From: an uncultured Collinsella sp.
Lineage (GTDB): Bacteria; Actinomycetota; Coriobacteriia; Coriobacteriales; Coriobacteriaceae
Length of the DNA: 7,587 nucleotides
Direction of reading: 5' to 3'
Assembly (NCBI GenBank): GCA_902489295.1
Contig: CABTZM010000100.1
Span: 1-7,587 of the forward strand
In this document: positions 1 to 5,668 of the stretch, one piece after another
How positions within the stretch are numbered: position 1 is the first letter of the stretch
How the letters are laid out: each line of letters starts with the position of its first letter
Made by a program: the position numbers and the translations under genes
The notes under the pieces: model-generated
Told to the model about the DNA's origin: nothing
Seen by the model: only the letters and a program-made list of their open reading frames with translations
Databases searched by the model: none

Positions 1-93
1 GAGCTTTACCCTGTAGGGTCCCTGCCGCCACGTAGCAATCAGGGAATCCGGGGTGGACGGCGGCTTGGCTACGAGCTGGCGCTGAAAAACTGA
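1..93 (+). CDS. possible C-terminal tail of a plus-strand gene, cut by the window edge
   Basis: Frame 1 is open from the first base to a TGA at 91-93 and encodes 30 residues ending in GYELALKN. The other two plus frames carry stops in this stretch. The tail is basic and glycine/arginine-rich (GIRGGRR), and I do not recognise a family. Roughly 60% of its codons end in G or C, lower than in the clear housekeeping genes here, so coding status is uncertain. If real, the gene converges on the acetate kinase at 431-1609 and the hairpin array would lie in its 3' untranslated region. It could equally be a chance open frame. Confidence 0.3.
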   Translation, partial: ELYPVGSLPPRSNQGIRGGRRLGYELALKN

Positions 94-184
94 ATGGATG
101 AGTGCCGTTGCTGGAGGGTCAAACGATGCAGATATGGTCACTTTGGGACCGAAATGTTGGCTGCGGTCTGATGTCTGGCCCACC

Positions 185-370
185 GGAAAGTGTGTCCCGG
201 TTTGAAGGCGGATTGTGGGATGCAGCTTCCGCTTGGGGCCTGTTTGGGAAACCGTGGGACGGAATTATGCTTTATTGTGGGTCGCACTTTCCGCAACGTG
301 CCTCAACCGGAAAGCGTGTCCCAGTATTTGCGCTCGAAATGGGATGGGGTTTCCGCCGTCCGCCTGCTAG
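185..370 (+). repeat. three tandem imperfect-hairpin units, period 62 bases
   Basis: Three units start at 185, 247 and 309, exactly 62 bases apart. Each has a 46-base core (185-230, 247-292, 309-354) followed by 16 bases of unrelated spacer. Each core opens with GGAAA and closes with TTCC, with 14-base arms around an 18-base loop. In units 1 and 3 the arms are GGAAAGTGTGTCCC / GGGATGCAGCTTCC and GGAAAGCGTGTCCC / GGGATGGGGTTTCC. They pair at both ends, with an internal mismatch patch at arm positions 5-8. Ungapped alignment of unit 1 with units 2 and 3 gives about 65% identity over 48 bases by my count. Some pairs are G-T wobbles that would form only in plus-strand RNA. Unit 2 has the most degenerate pairing. 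The function is unknown, and there is no convincing ORF in the array. Confidence 0.75.
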
Positions 371-408
371 TAAAAAAGGCCTCCGGAGCTGTTGCTCTGG
401 AGGCCTTT
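371..408 (-). terminator. intrinsic terminator of the left acetate kinase, probably bidirectional
   Basis: The stem is 375-389 paired with 394-408: 15 base pairs including one G-T, with a 4-base loop (TGTT). Read on the minus strand it ends in TTTTTTA, a good U tract, 22 bases past the ackA stop codon. On the plus strand the stem is followed by CGTTT and itself ends in TTT, so it could also stop a convergent plus-strand transcript. Confidence 0.9.
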
Positions 409-430
409 CGTTTACTTGCAAATGCGTGCG

Positions 431-1609
431 TTAGTTGTTCTTGGTCAGACGCTCGACGTCGTGGGCGATCATGTATTCCTCGTCGGTGGGGATGACCATG
501 ACCGTGACGGCGGAACCGGCGGCACTGATGACCTGCGGGCCGTTGCCCACAGCCTCGCGGTTCTTGTTGTTGTCGATACGCACGCCCAGCCACTCAAAGC
601 AGTCGCAGAAGGCCTTGCGGATCGACCAGTCGTTCTCGCCGATGCCGGCGGTAAAGGTGATGGTGTCCACGCCCGCCATGGAAGCGATCATTGAGCCGGC
701 CTGCTGCATGGCCTTGTAGGCAAACATATCGAAGGCGAGCAGGCAGCGTTCGTCGCCCTCGGAGGCGCGCGTGCGGATGTCGCGGGCGTCGTTGGAGATG
801 CCCGAGATGGCAAGCAGACCAGACTGCTTGTTCATCATGTCGTCGACTTCCTGGTAGCTGTAGCCGCCCTCGCGCTGCAGGTAGCACACGGTAGCCGGGT
901 CAATGGAACCGCAGCGGGTACCCATCATCAGACCGTCAAGCGGCGTGAGGCCCATCGTGGTGTCGCGGCACACGCCGTCCTCGATGGCGGCGAGCGAAGC
1001 GCCGTTGCCCAGATGGCACGAAAGCAGACGGTGGCAGCGCGAGCCCAGGATCTCCTTGGCCATCATCCACTCATAGCGGTGGCTCGTGCCGTGGGCACCG
1101 TACTTGCGCACGTGGTACTTATCGCACACGTCCTTGGGCAGTGCGTAGGTATAGGCGACCTCGGGCATGGTCATGTGAAACGAGGTATCGAAGACGGCGA
1201 CGTTGGGCAGCTCCGGATACTTCTCGCGGCAATACTCGATTGCTGCGGCCTCGCCGTAATTGTGCAGCGGAGCAAGCGGTGCCACCTCAAGAATCTTGGC
1301 CATAACCTCGTCGTCGACGACAGCGGAATCATCGAAGTGCCAGCCGCCCTGAACGATGCGATGTCCAATGCCATCAATCGTAAAGTCGGTCTTCTCGAGC
1401 TCCTCGAGCACGCGAGCGATAGCAGAGCGATGATCGGGGAAAGGGGCCTCCTCGGTCTGCTTGGCGCCACCGTTCTCGGAGTGACCAAAGATGCCCATGT
1501 CCGATCCGATACGCTCGCAGTTGCCCTTGGCGAAAACCTTGCGGGTATCGGTATCCAAAAGCTGATATTTAAGGCTTGAGCTGCCGGCGTTGACAACAAG
1601 TACGTTCAT
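431..1609 (-). CDS. ackA: acetate kinase, copy 1 (conventional active site)
   Basis: A 392-residue cytoplasmic enzyme of the ASKHA fold that interconverts acetyl phosphate plus ADP with acetate plus ATP. The length is typical. Visible family signatures are NAGSSSLK at residues 7-14, GHR at 82-84, APLHN at 113-117, FDTSFHMTMP at 140-149, YGAHGTSHRY at 170-179, CHLGNGAS at 198-205, GLTPLDGLMMGTR at 220-232, GIGEN at 322-326 and IPTDEE at 373-378. By motif alignment with the Methanosarcina enzyme, Asn7, Arg84, Asp141, His173, Arg232 and a C-terminal Glu are all present. Unusual features are Ala172, where the family usually has Phe (YGFHGTS), and Gln87 in place of the usual His. The ATG at 1609 has GAAGGAG four bases upstream. 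It is flanked by terminators on both sides, so it is likely monocistronic. It is about 60% identical to the neighbouring copy by manual alignment. Confidence 0.95.
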   Translation of the reverse strand: MNVLVVNAGSSSLKYQLLDTDTRKVFAKGNCERIGSDMGIFGHSENGGAKQTEEAPFPDHRSAIARVLEELEKTDFTIDGIGHRIVQGGWHFDDSAVVDDEVMAKILEVAPLAPLHNYGEAAAIEYCREKYPELPNVAVFDTSFHMTMPEVAYTYALPKDVCDKYHVRKYGAHGTSHRYEWMMAKEILGSRCHRLLSCHLGNGASLAAIEDGVCRDTTMGLTPLDGLMMGTRCGSIDPATVCYLQREGGYSYQEVDDMMNKQSGLLAISGISNDARDIRTRASEGDERCLLAFDMFAYKAMQQAGSMIASMAGVDTITFTAGIGENDWSIRKAFCDCFEWLGVRIDNNKNREAVGNGPQVISAAGSAVTVMVIPTDEEYMIAHDVERLTKNN

Positions 1610-1664
1610 GAGACTCCTTCGCAGTGCAATACGGTCGACGCAGGCCCCTTAAGGCGGCCGCATT

Positions 1665-1700
1665 TTAATAAGAAGTTATCATATCTTGATAAATAGATAT
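1665..1700 (-). promoter_or_regulatory. A/T-rich candidate promoter and palindrome upstream of ackA copy 1
   Basis: An A/T-rich patch lies between the upstream terminator and the ackA start. On the minus strand, TTATCA (1692-1687) and TATTAA (1670-1665) are 16 bases apart and could serve as weak -35 and -10 boxes, leaving a leader of about 50 bases. The same patch holds a 17-base palindrome, TTATCA-5 bases-TGATAA (1676-1692). It also holds a second inverted repeat, ATATCT/AGATAT (1681-1700). A regulator could bind here, but I cannot name one. The assignment is weak, since neither box matches consensus well. Confidence 0.35.
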
Positions 1701-1720
1701 CAGCATATCGCCCAACGAGC

Positions 1721-1761
1721 GCAAAAGAGGGGCCGAACGGCGCTCGGTCGTCCAGCCCCTC
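1721..1761 (-). terminator. intrinsic terminator between the two acetate kinase genes
   Basis: On the minus strand GAGGGGC (1761-1755) pairs with GCCCCTC (1733-1727), with an inner CCGA/TCGG helix, followed by TTTTGC. It starts 12 bases after the stop codon of acetate kinase copy 2. This makes read-through into copy 1 less likely and argues for separate transcription. Confidence 0.75.
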
Positions 1762-1772
1762 CCCTCTTGCAA

Positions 1773-2951
1773 TTACTTGCCGTTGACGATGCGCTCGACG
1801 TCGGAGGCGATCATGAACTCTTCATCCGTGGGGATGACGAAGATCTTGACCTTGGAATCCTTGGCGGACAGGCACCAAGCGCCGTCGCCGCGCAGGGCGT
1901 TGCGGGCATGGTCCATCTTGACGCCCATAAAGGCCAGACGGTCGGCCACGCCAGCGCGGACAGCCGGAGCGTGCTCGCCGATGCCGGCGGTAAAGACCAG
2001 GGTGTCCATGCCGCACATGGAAGTGGCCATCTCGGCGGCCTTGGCGGCAATCTTGTAGACGAACATATCGAAGGCGAGCTGAGGCTCGGGGTCACCGGCA
2101 GCGGCGAGCTCCTCAACGTTGCGGCAGTCGTTGGTCTTGCCGCCGGTCACAGCCAAAAGGCCGGACTTCTTGTTCATCATCTCGTCGACCTCGTCGAAGG
2201 TGTAGCCGCCTTCGCGCTGCAGGTAGCACACGGTAGCAGGGTCGATGGAGCCGCAGCGGGTGCCCATCATGACACCGTCGAGCGGCGTCAAGCCCATGGT
2301 GGTGTCCCTGCACTTGCCGTCCTCGATGGCGCACAGGGAAGCGCCGGAACCGATGTGGCACACGACGACCTTGCGAGCCTCGCCGTTGGTCATCTCGGCA
2401 ACCTTCTTGGAGATGTAGCGGTAGCTGGTGCCGTGGGCGCCGTACTTACGGATGTGCAGCTTGTCGCAGACGTCCTTGGGCAGGGCGTAGGTCTTGGCGA
2501 CCTCGGGCATGTTGAAGTGGAAAGCGGTGTCGTAGACCGTGACGTTGGGCAGATCGGGATACTGCTCCAGGCAGTACTCGATAACGTTGGCCTCGGGGTT
2601 GTTGTGCAGCGGGGCGAGCGGAGCGACCTCGCGGATCTTGGCGAGAACGTCCTCGTCGACGAGGGAGGAATCGCCGAAGTACCAACCACCCTGAACGATA
2701 CGGTGGCCGATACCCTCGATCTTGACGCCGTTGGCCTCGAGGTCCTTCAGGACGACCTCGATGGCGACCTTGTGGTCGGGGAACTCGATGTTCTCGGTCA
2801 CCTTCTTGGAACCGTTGGCAGCGTGGGTGAAGGTACCGCCGGTAAAGCAGACGCGCTCGCAGGAGCCCTTTGCGGACACCTTGTGGGACTTGGTATCGAT
2901 GACCTGATACTTAAGCGTCGAAGATCCTGCGTTGACGACCAGAACGTTCAT
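1773..2951 (-). CDS. ackA: acetate kinase paralogue, copy 2 (altered active-site loops)
   Basis: Also 392 residues and colinear with copy 1, apart from single-residue gaps after residue 270. Core residues are retained: Asn7, Arg84, Asp141, His173, His199, Arg232, GIGE at 323-326 and IPTDEE at 373-378. Against copy 1 and the usual family pattern, several loop positions differ: Thr12 for Ser (NAGSSTLK), Tyr177 for His (HGTSYRY), Ser202 for Asn (CHIGSGAS), His327 for Asn (GIGEH) and Phe-Asn for the Met-Thr before MP (AFHFNMP). Ala172 replaces the usual pocket Phe, as in copy 1. The ATG at 2951 has GGGAG four bases upstream. Codons end strongly in G or C, more so than copy 1 by eye, which is consistent with high expression. 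It is probably an active kinase that uses ATP, because the adenosine motif is mostly intact, but altered kinetics or acyl preference are possible. The symbol is shared with copy 1. Confidence 0.92.
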   Translation of the reverse strand: MNVLVVNAGSSTLKYQVIDTKSHKVSAKGSCERVCFTGGTFTHAANGSKKVTENIEFPDHKVAIEVVLKDLEANGVKIEGIGHRIVQGGWYFGDSSLVDEDVLAKIREVAPLAPLHNNPEANVIEYCLEQYPDLPNVTVYDTAFHFNMPEVAKTYALPKDVCDKLHIRKYGAHGTSYRYISKKVAEMTNGEARKVVVCHIGSGASLCAIEDGKCRDTTMGLTPLDGVMMGTRCGSIDPATVCYLQREGGYTFDEVDEMMNKKSGLLAVTGGKTNDCRNVEELAAAGDPEPQLAFDMFVYKIAAKAAEMATSMCGMDTLVFTAGIGEHAPAVRAGVADRLAFMGVKMDHARNALRGDGAWCLSAKDSKVKIFVIPTDEEFMIASDVERIVNGK

Positions 2952-2968
2952 GTGTCTCCCTACTAACA

Positions 2969-2985
2969 GGCGGTGTGGCGCCGCC
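2969..2985 (-). other. short G/C hairpin in the leader of acetate kinase copy 2
   Basis: GGCGG (2969-2973) pairs with CCGCC (2981-2985) around a 7-base loop and contains the palindrome GGCGCC. It lies 17 bases upstream of the start codon, just before the ribosome binding site. It could affect mRNA stability or translation, or be chance in GC-rich DNA. Confidence 0.35.
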
Positions 2986-3000
2986 AGGTTACATACGCTT

Positions 3001-3038
3001 CAATAATAAACCCAAACGCCCTCGCGCTCGGGTTTATT
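3001..3038 (-). terminator. terminator-like hairpin after the MFS gene
   Basis: AATAAACCC (3005-3013) and GGGTTTATT (3030-3038) form a perfect 9-base-pair stem with a 16-base loop. On the minus strand the descending arm runs GGGTTTATTATTG, a weak T-rich tail. It begins 33 bases past the MFS stop codon. It probably ends the MFS transcript, so acetate kinase copy 2 would need a promoter between here and 2960. I could not identify one with confidence. Confidence 0.6.
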
Positions 3039-3071
3039 GCGTTGATATATAAGTTATCGGTGCCCAAATAC

Positions 3072-4232
3072 TCACGCCCTTTGACTTGTAAGACGAAATA
3101 GCGCGGGGATATACACCAAAGAAGATATCCCGAGCGCTACAAGCAATATGACTCGAATACCCGCGATGCTGCTCAACGCTGCATTGAACAGATAGAAAAG
3201 GATGGCACCCACCGCCACCATCTGGCTTTGGACCGAAATCAGCGAACAGCGCATCGAAGAATCGACAGCATTTTGAAAAATTGAGTATTTAATTGGAGCA
3301 AATAACGAGTAAGCAACCGTCTGCAGTACATAGAACACGGGCAGCAAATAGACCGGAGTAAAGGGAATCAAAAATAGAGCAGTCAGGGAAAGGCGCACGA
3401 TGCCGCAAATACGCGCAAAACGGCCCTTGTCGACACGAGCAATCACACTGGGCACGATAAACCCTATGGAGGCGGAGGCAAGGAGCTGGATCGCAATGGT
3501 CACGCCCGAAGCGACGGCATTCATTCCGCGACCCGCAAGCAGCAGCGAGAAAAAGTCTTCCAGGGCGACAAAAGCAAATGCCTGAGAACAGTCCATGATG
3601 AACGCCGAACGAAGAATGCCATTACACGCAATAGCGGCACCGATCATCTTCGGGCTCATTCCACGTTCAGGTGTCGCCGCGGTGCCCCCTCTTCGCATCT
3701 CAGGAATGCAGACAACAACAACCAACGTCAACACCATTGCGATGATATCTGCCGAAAGACCAATGAGATATGCACCGACAGACGAAATGAAACCGCCCAC
3801 GCAAGCGGAGAGGGCATAAGAGGCATAGAAAACAAGTCGCTCAACGACATTAAGTCTTACGAGCTGGTCCTGAGAGACGCTGTCAATGTAAATCGCTTCG
3901 ATGGATCCGCTCACACATGCAACGGCAAAACCCTTGAGAGCAAACGCACCGATTAAAAGCAGAGGAGATCGGACAATGAGCAGGGCGGCGTAGTACCCAA
4001 GCATTCCCACAATGCCAACGAGGCCGCTTGTCTTTCGTCCAAACCTATCAGCAATATAGCCAGTGGGAACTTCTAGGATGAACTTGCTCACTTGGTATGC
4101 AATCATCATGCTAGAAATCGCTACCATCGAAAGCCCGACGAACTCAAGGTAGACAGTTAGAAAATACAAGATGGTGCTGAAGTTCGACAGAAAAACGAAT
4201 GTCATATAAAGCAAAACCGTACGGTTTTTCAT
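3072..4232 (-). CDS. MFS transporter, 12-helix type, substrate unknown
   Basis: A 386-residue integral membrane protein made almost entirely of hydrophobic helices. It shows two six-helix halves joined by a charged loop (around PEMRRGGTAATPERG). The loop after helix 2 carries EVPTGYIADRFGRK at residues 54-67, the classic MFS motif A (GxxxDRxGRK). These features mark a proton- or ion-coupled transporter of small molecules in the cytoplasmic membrane. The substrate cannot be read from sequence, though export is common in proteins with this EVPTG-ADRFGRK form. I chose ATG 4232 over a TTG at 4256 because GGAGGG (4239-4244) sits 6 bases before the ATG and would be inside the longer reading frame. 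It lies 119 bases after the LysR-type gene on the same strand, which may regulate it. Base composition is lower in G+C than in the flanking kinase genes. Confidence 0.88.
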   Translation of the reverse strand: MKNRTVLLYMTFVFLSNFSTILYFLTVYLEFVGLSMVAISSMMIAYQVSKFILEVPTGYIADRFGRKTSGLVGIVGMLGYYAALLIVRSPLLLIGAFALKGFAVACVSGSIEAIYIDSVSQDQLVRLNVVERLVFYASYALSACVGGFISSVGAYLIGLSADIIAMVLTLVVVVCIPEMRRGGTAATPERGMSPKMIGAAIACNGILRSAFIMDCSQAFAFVALEDFFSLLLAGRGMNAVASGVTIAIQLLASASIGFIVPSVIARVDKGRFARICGIVRLSLTALFLIPFTPVYLLPVFYVLQTVAYSLFAPIKYSIFQNAVDSSMRCSLISVQSQMVAVGAILFYLFNAALSSIAGIRVILLVALGISSLVYIPALFRLTSQRA

Positions 4233-4238
4233 GCTCCG

Positions 4239-4244
4239 CCCTCC
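4239..4244 (-). promoter_or_regulatory. ribosome binding site that fixes the MFS start
   Basis: GGAGGG on the minus strand, with a 6-base spacer to the ATG at 4232. It falls within the eight codons that a TTG start at 4256 would add, so the shorter protein is preferred. Confidence 0.8.
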
Positions 4245-4290
4245 AAGAGCCAGCAATCTAAATCGGATTCTTGGAAAAGCATGAGGGCAA

Positions 4291-4301
4291 AGCTGTCAGC
4301 T
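4291..4301. promoter_or_regulatory. 11-base palindrome upstream of the MFS gene
   Basis: AGCTG-T-CAGCT lies about 60 bases upstream of the MFS start, between it and the LysR gene. The position suits an operator, but a short palindrome like this can arise by chance. Confidence 0.2.
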
Positions 4302-4314
4302 ATGTGTTACAAGG

Positions 4315-4333
4315 CGTCAATAATCACTTGACG
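4315..4333. promoter_or_regulatory. inverted repeat between lysR and MFS genes
   Basis: CGTCAA (4315-4320) and TTGACG (4328-4333) are perfect 6-base arms around 7 bases. It starts 18 bases after the LysR gene's stop and lies about 80-100 bases upstream of the MFS start. It has no T tract after it on the minus strand, so it is a poor intrinsic terminator. LysR proteins often bind imperfect palindromes near the gene they control, so it is a candidate site, although spacing from T to A is 13 rather than the usual 11. Confidence 0.3.
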
Positions 4334-4351
4334 TCTCGAAGCCAATTAATC

Positions 4352-5242
4352 TCACGAAGCAAGATGACGCAATAGGTGCAGAAAAACCGTCTGGTGTCGA
4401 TCAGTCCAGGAATTTTGCCGATAGCAAAAGTAGATAGGCAAGGTTACATCACGCGAGCCTTCAATGGAGCACTCACTCACTTCTGATCCATCCGACGCAA
4501 GAGAGGACCCAGACAAACTCAATATCAATCCCCCGGCTTGAAGAAACTCGGTCTGAGCCCTGCTTCCGTATTCAACATCACGGAAGCGAAAATTGACGAG
4601 CTGGGCTTCAGGGCATTGATTGATTGCATTGAGACAGGGTGACAAATTAATGGGAACAGCGAGCCTGCCGCCCAGTAACTCACGAATGGTCATAGCGTCA
4701 ACAGATTGATGACCAGCTGGGCATGAAAGAACCTTGAGCTCCTTTTCACCCAAGTATTTCGAAGAAAGGACACTATCCCTTGGTTCCTCAAATGAGATGG
4801 CCGCATCCGAAATGCCAAGCACAAGTGATTCAAAGCATGTGGCCGTTGGCTGATGCCAAACATCAAGGTGAATCTGAGGGTGCGAGCTTTCAAACGAGTC
4901 ATACCAGTTTTCGGCAAAAAGACGCCCCCGCCCATGAAGGCAGGGGGCGTAAAGACGGAAGTGGCCGTCGGGCGAAACGCCGTCGTCCCTCGATTGGGCG
5001 TACTTTTTGAGATCGTCGACTTGTGCCAGGATCACGCGTGCACGACGCGCAAATTCTCTGCCCGCCGGAGACAAAACAGCCTCCCCCGCCGATCGGTCGA
5101 GCAAAACAATCTGATACTCAGATTCCAACTTTTTGATTGCCGACGAAACGGCCTGCGGACTCACATGAACCGCGCGAGCTGCTTTGCGCACGCCGCCATG
5201 GTTCGCTACCGCTTGAAGGTATTCGAGTTGAGAAAGCTGCAT
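4352..5242 (-). CDS. LysR-family transcriptional regulator
   Basis: A 296-residue protein, the usual LysR length. The N-terminal winged helix-turn-helix is clear: the helix-turn-helix is at residues 17-40 (VRKAARAVHVSPQAVSSAIKKLE region). The wing is around 48-61 (LLDRS...LSPAG), followed by a linker helix to about residue 85. The rest fits a periplasmic-binding-protein-like effector domain but is divergent, and I cannot infer the ligand. ATG 5242 has GGAG (5249-5252) with a 6-base spacer. It is co-directional with the MFS gene downstream and with the HIT gene 41 bases upstream. There is no visible terminator between HIT and lysR, so some read-through is possible. The MFS gene is the most likely target by position. 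Codon use is more A/T-ending than in the xse and ack genes. A terminator-like hairpin lies inside the coding sequence. Confidence 0.93.
   Translation of the reverse strand: MQLSQLEYLQAVANHGGVRKAARAVHVSPQAVSSAIKKLESEYQIVLLDRSAGEAVLSPAGREFARRARVILAQVDDLKKYAQSRDDGVSPDGHFRLYAPCLHGRGRLFAENWYDSFESSHPQIHLDVWHQPTATCFESLVLGISDAAISFEEPRDSVLSSKYLGEKELKVLSCPAGHQSVDAMTIRELLGGRLAVPINLSPCLNAINQCPEAQLVNFRFRDVEYGSRAQTEFLQAGGLILSLSGSSLASDGSEVSECSIEGSRDVTLPIYFCYRQNSWTDRHQTVFLHLLRHLAS
4916..4950 (-). terminator. terminator-like hairpin inside lysR
   Basis: On the minus strand ACGCCCCC (4950-4943) and GGGGGCGT (4929-4922) form a perfect 8-base-pair G/C-rich stem around 13 bases, followed by CTTTTTG. This is the layout of an intrinsic terminator in the sense direction of lysR. 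It lies over codons 98-109, just past the DNA-binding domain and linker. Whether it terminates in the cell depends on translation, since ribosomes following polymerase would suppress it. Confidence 0.45.
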
Positions 5243-5283
5243 AGGTTACTCCAAAGGCAGCCAAGTCGACGGGCTACGCGCCC

Positions 5284-5619
5284 TCAGATGAGGTTCTCGC
5301 CCAGGTTCTTGCCGCCGAGGATGTGCATGTGGAAGTGCATGACGGTCTGACCGGCATTGACGCCCTTGTTGGAAATGACGCGGAAACCGTCCTCTAGGCC
5401 CTTGGCCTTGGCGACCTCCTGGATGGCGTGAGCCATGGCGCCCATGGTCTCGGCAGGCACGTTGTCGGCGATGTCGCTGTAGTGCTTCTTGGGGATCACG
5501 AGCGTGTGGACCGGCGCCTGGGGGTTGAGGTCGTCGAACGCGATGACCTGATCGTCCTCATAGACAACGGTCGAGGGGATCTCGTGGTTGGCAATTTTGC
5601 AGAAGATGCAATCACACAT
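5284..5619 (-). CDS. HIT/HINT-family nucleotide-binding hydrolase
   Basis: A 111-residue cytoplasmic protein of the histidine triad superfamily. The HINT branch typically hydrolyses purine nucleotide phosphoramidates such as AMP-lysine or AMP-tryptamine. The triad is H95-F-H97-M-H99 within GQTVMHFHMHILGG, with His97 the expected nucleophile. The conserved Asn84 comes before it (NKGVNAGQ). The N-terminal CDCIFCKI supplies the Cys pair (Cys4, Cys7) that often binds zinc in bacterial members. Length is normal for the family. I chose ATG 5619 rather than a GTG at 5637 because GAAAGGAA (5626-5633) is correctly spaced for it and the family usually begins close to the CxxC motif. It follows xseB on the same strand after 49 bases, which contain a TATAAT box. 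The physiological substrate is unknown. Confidence 0.93.
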   Translation of the reverse strand: MCDCIFCKIANHEIPSTVVYEDDQVIAFDDLNPQAPVHTLVIPKKHYSDIADNVPAETMGAMAHAIQEVAKAKGLEDGFRVISNKGVNAGQTVMHFHMHILGGKNLGENLI

Positions 5620-5625
5620 GGTTGG

Positions 5626-5633
5626 TTCCTTTC
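5626..5633 (-). promoter_or_regulatory. ribosome binding site that fixes the HIT start
   Basis: GAAAGGAA on the minus strand, ending 6 bases before the ATG at 5619. It lies inside the extension that a GTG start at 5637 would add, so the shorter protein is favoured. Confidence 0.7.
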
Positions 5634-5648
5634 TCACAGACCAAGGTA

Positions 5649-5654
5649 ATTATA
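5649..5654 (-). promoter_or_regulatory. perfect -10 box upstream of the HIT gene
   Basis: TATAAT on the minus strand, 30 bases upstream of the HIT ATG, within the xseB-HIT gap. No good -35 box is visible 16-18 bases further upstream, and there is no extended -10 TG. The box sits in the loop of a GACCAA/TTGGTC inverted repeat (5639-5661), which could be an operator or a short hairpin. It may provide a HIT promoter independent of xse transcription. Confidence 0.35.
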
Positions 5655-5668
5655 TTTGGTCGGGATGG

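Noticed and set aside
10..90. Cobalamin-riboswitch-like stretch (GGGAATCCGGGGTG)
   Set aside because: Only a short superficial resemblance. The conserved B12-box-like segment and the downstream target gene are missing, and a reading frame is open across it.
123..184. A fourth, more degenerate hairpin unit one period to the left of the array
   Set aside because: Only small matches (CGAAATG, a GGTC/GACC pair) and no GGAAA arm in register. I could not support it as a unit.
185..370. CRISPR array
   Set aside because: The repeated part is too divergent between units, the 16-base spacers are too short, and no cas gene is present.
102..593. Short open frames on both strands across the hairpin array and the end of ackA
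   Set aside because: They run through inverted repeats and the terminator, have low-quality composition and no recognisable motif, and overlap the kinase.
1686..2966. A 426-codon open frame on the plus strand opposite acetate kinase copy 2
   Set aside because: It mirrors the kinase gene, and a similar mirror frame exists opposite copy 1 (1013-1579). Long antisense frames are expected opposite G/C-ending codons. The peptide has no recognisable domain.
4232..4256. Longer MFS protein starting at TTG 4256
   Set aside because: The ribosome binding site for ATG 4232 lies inside this extension, and the added residues are not part of the first membrane helix.
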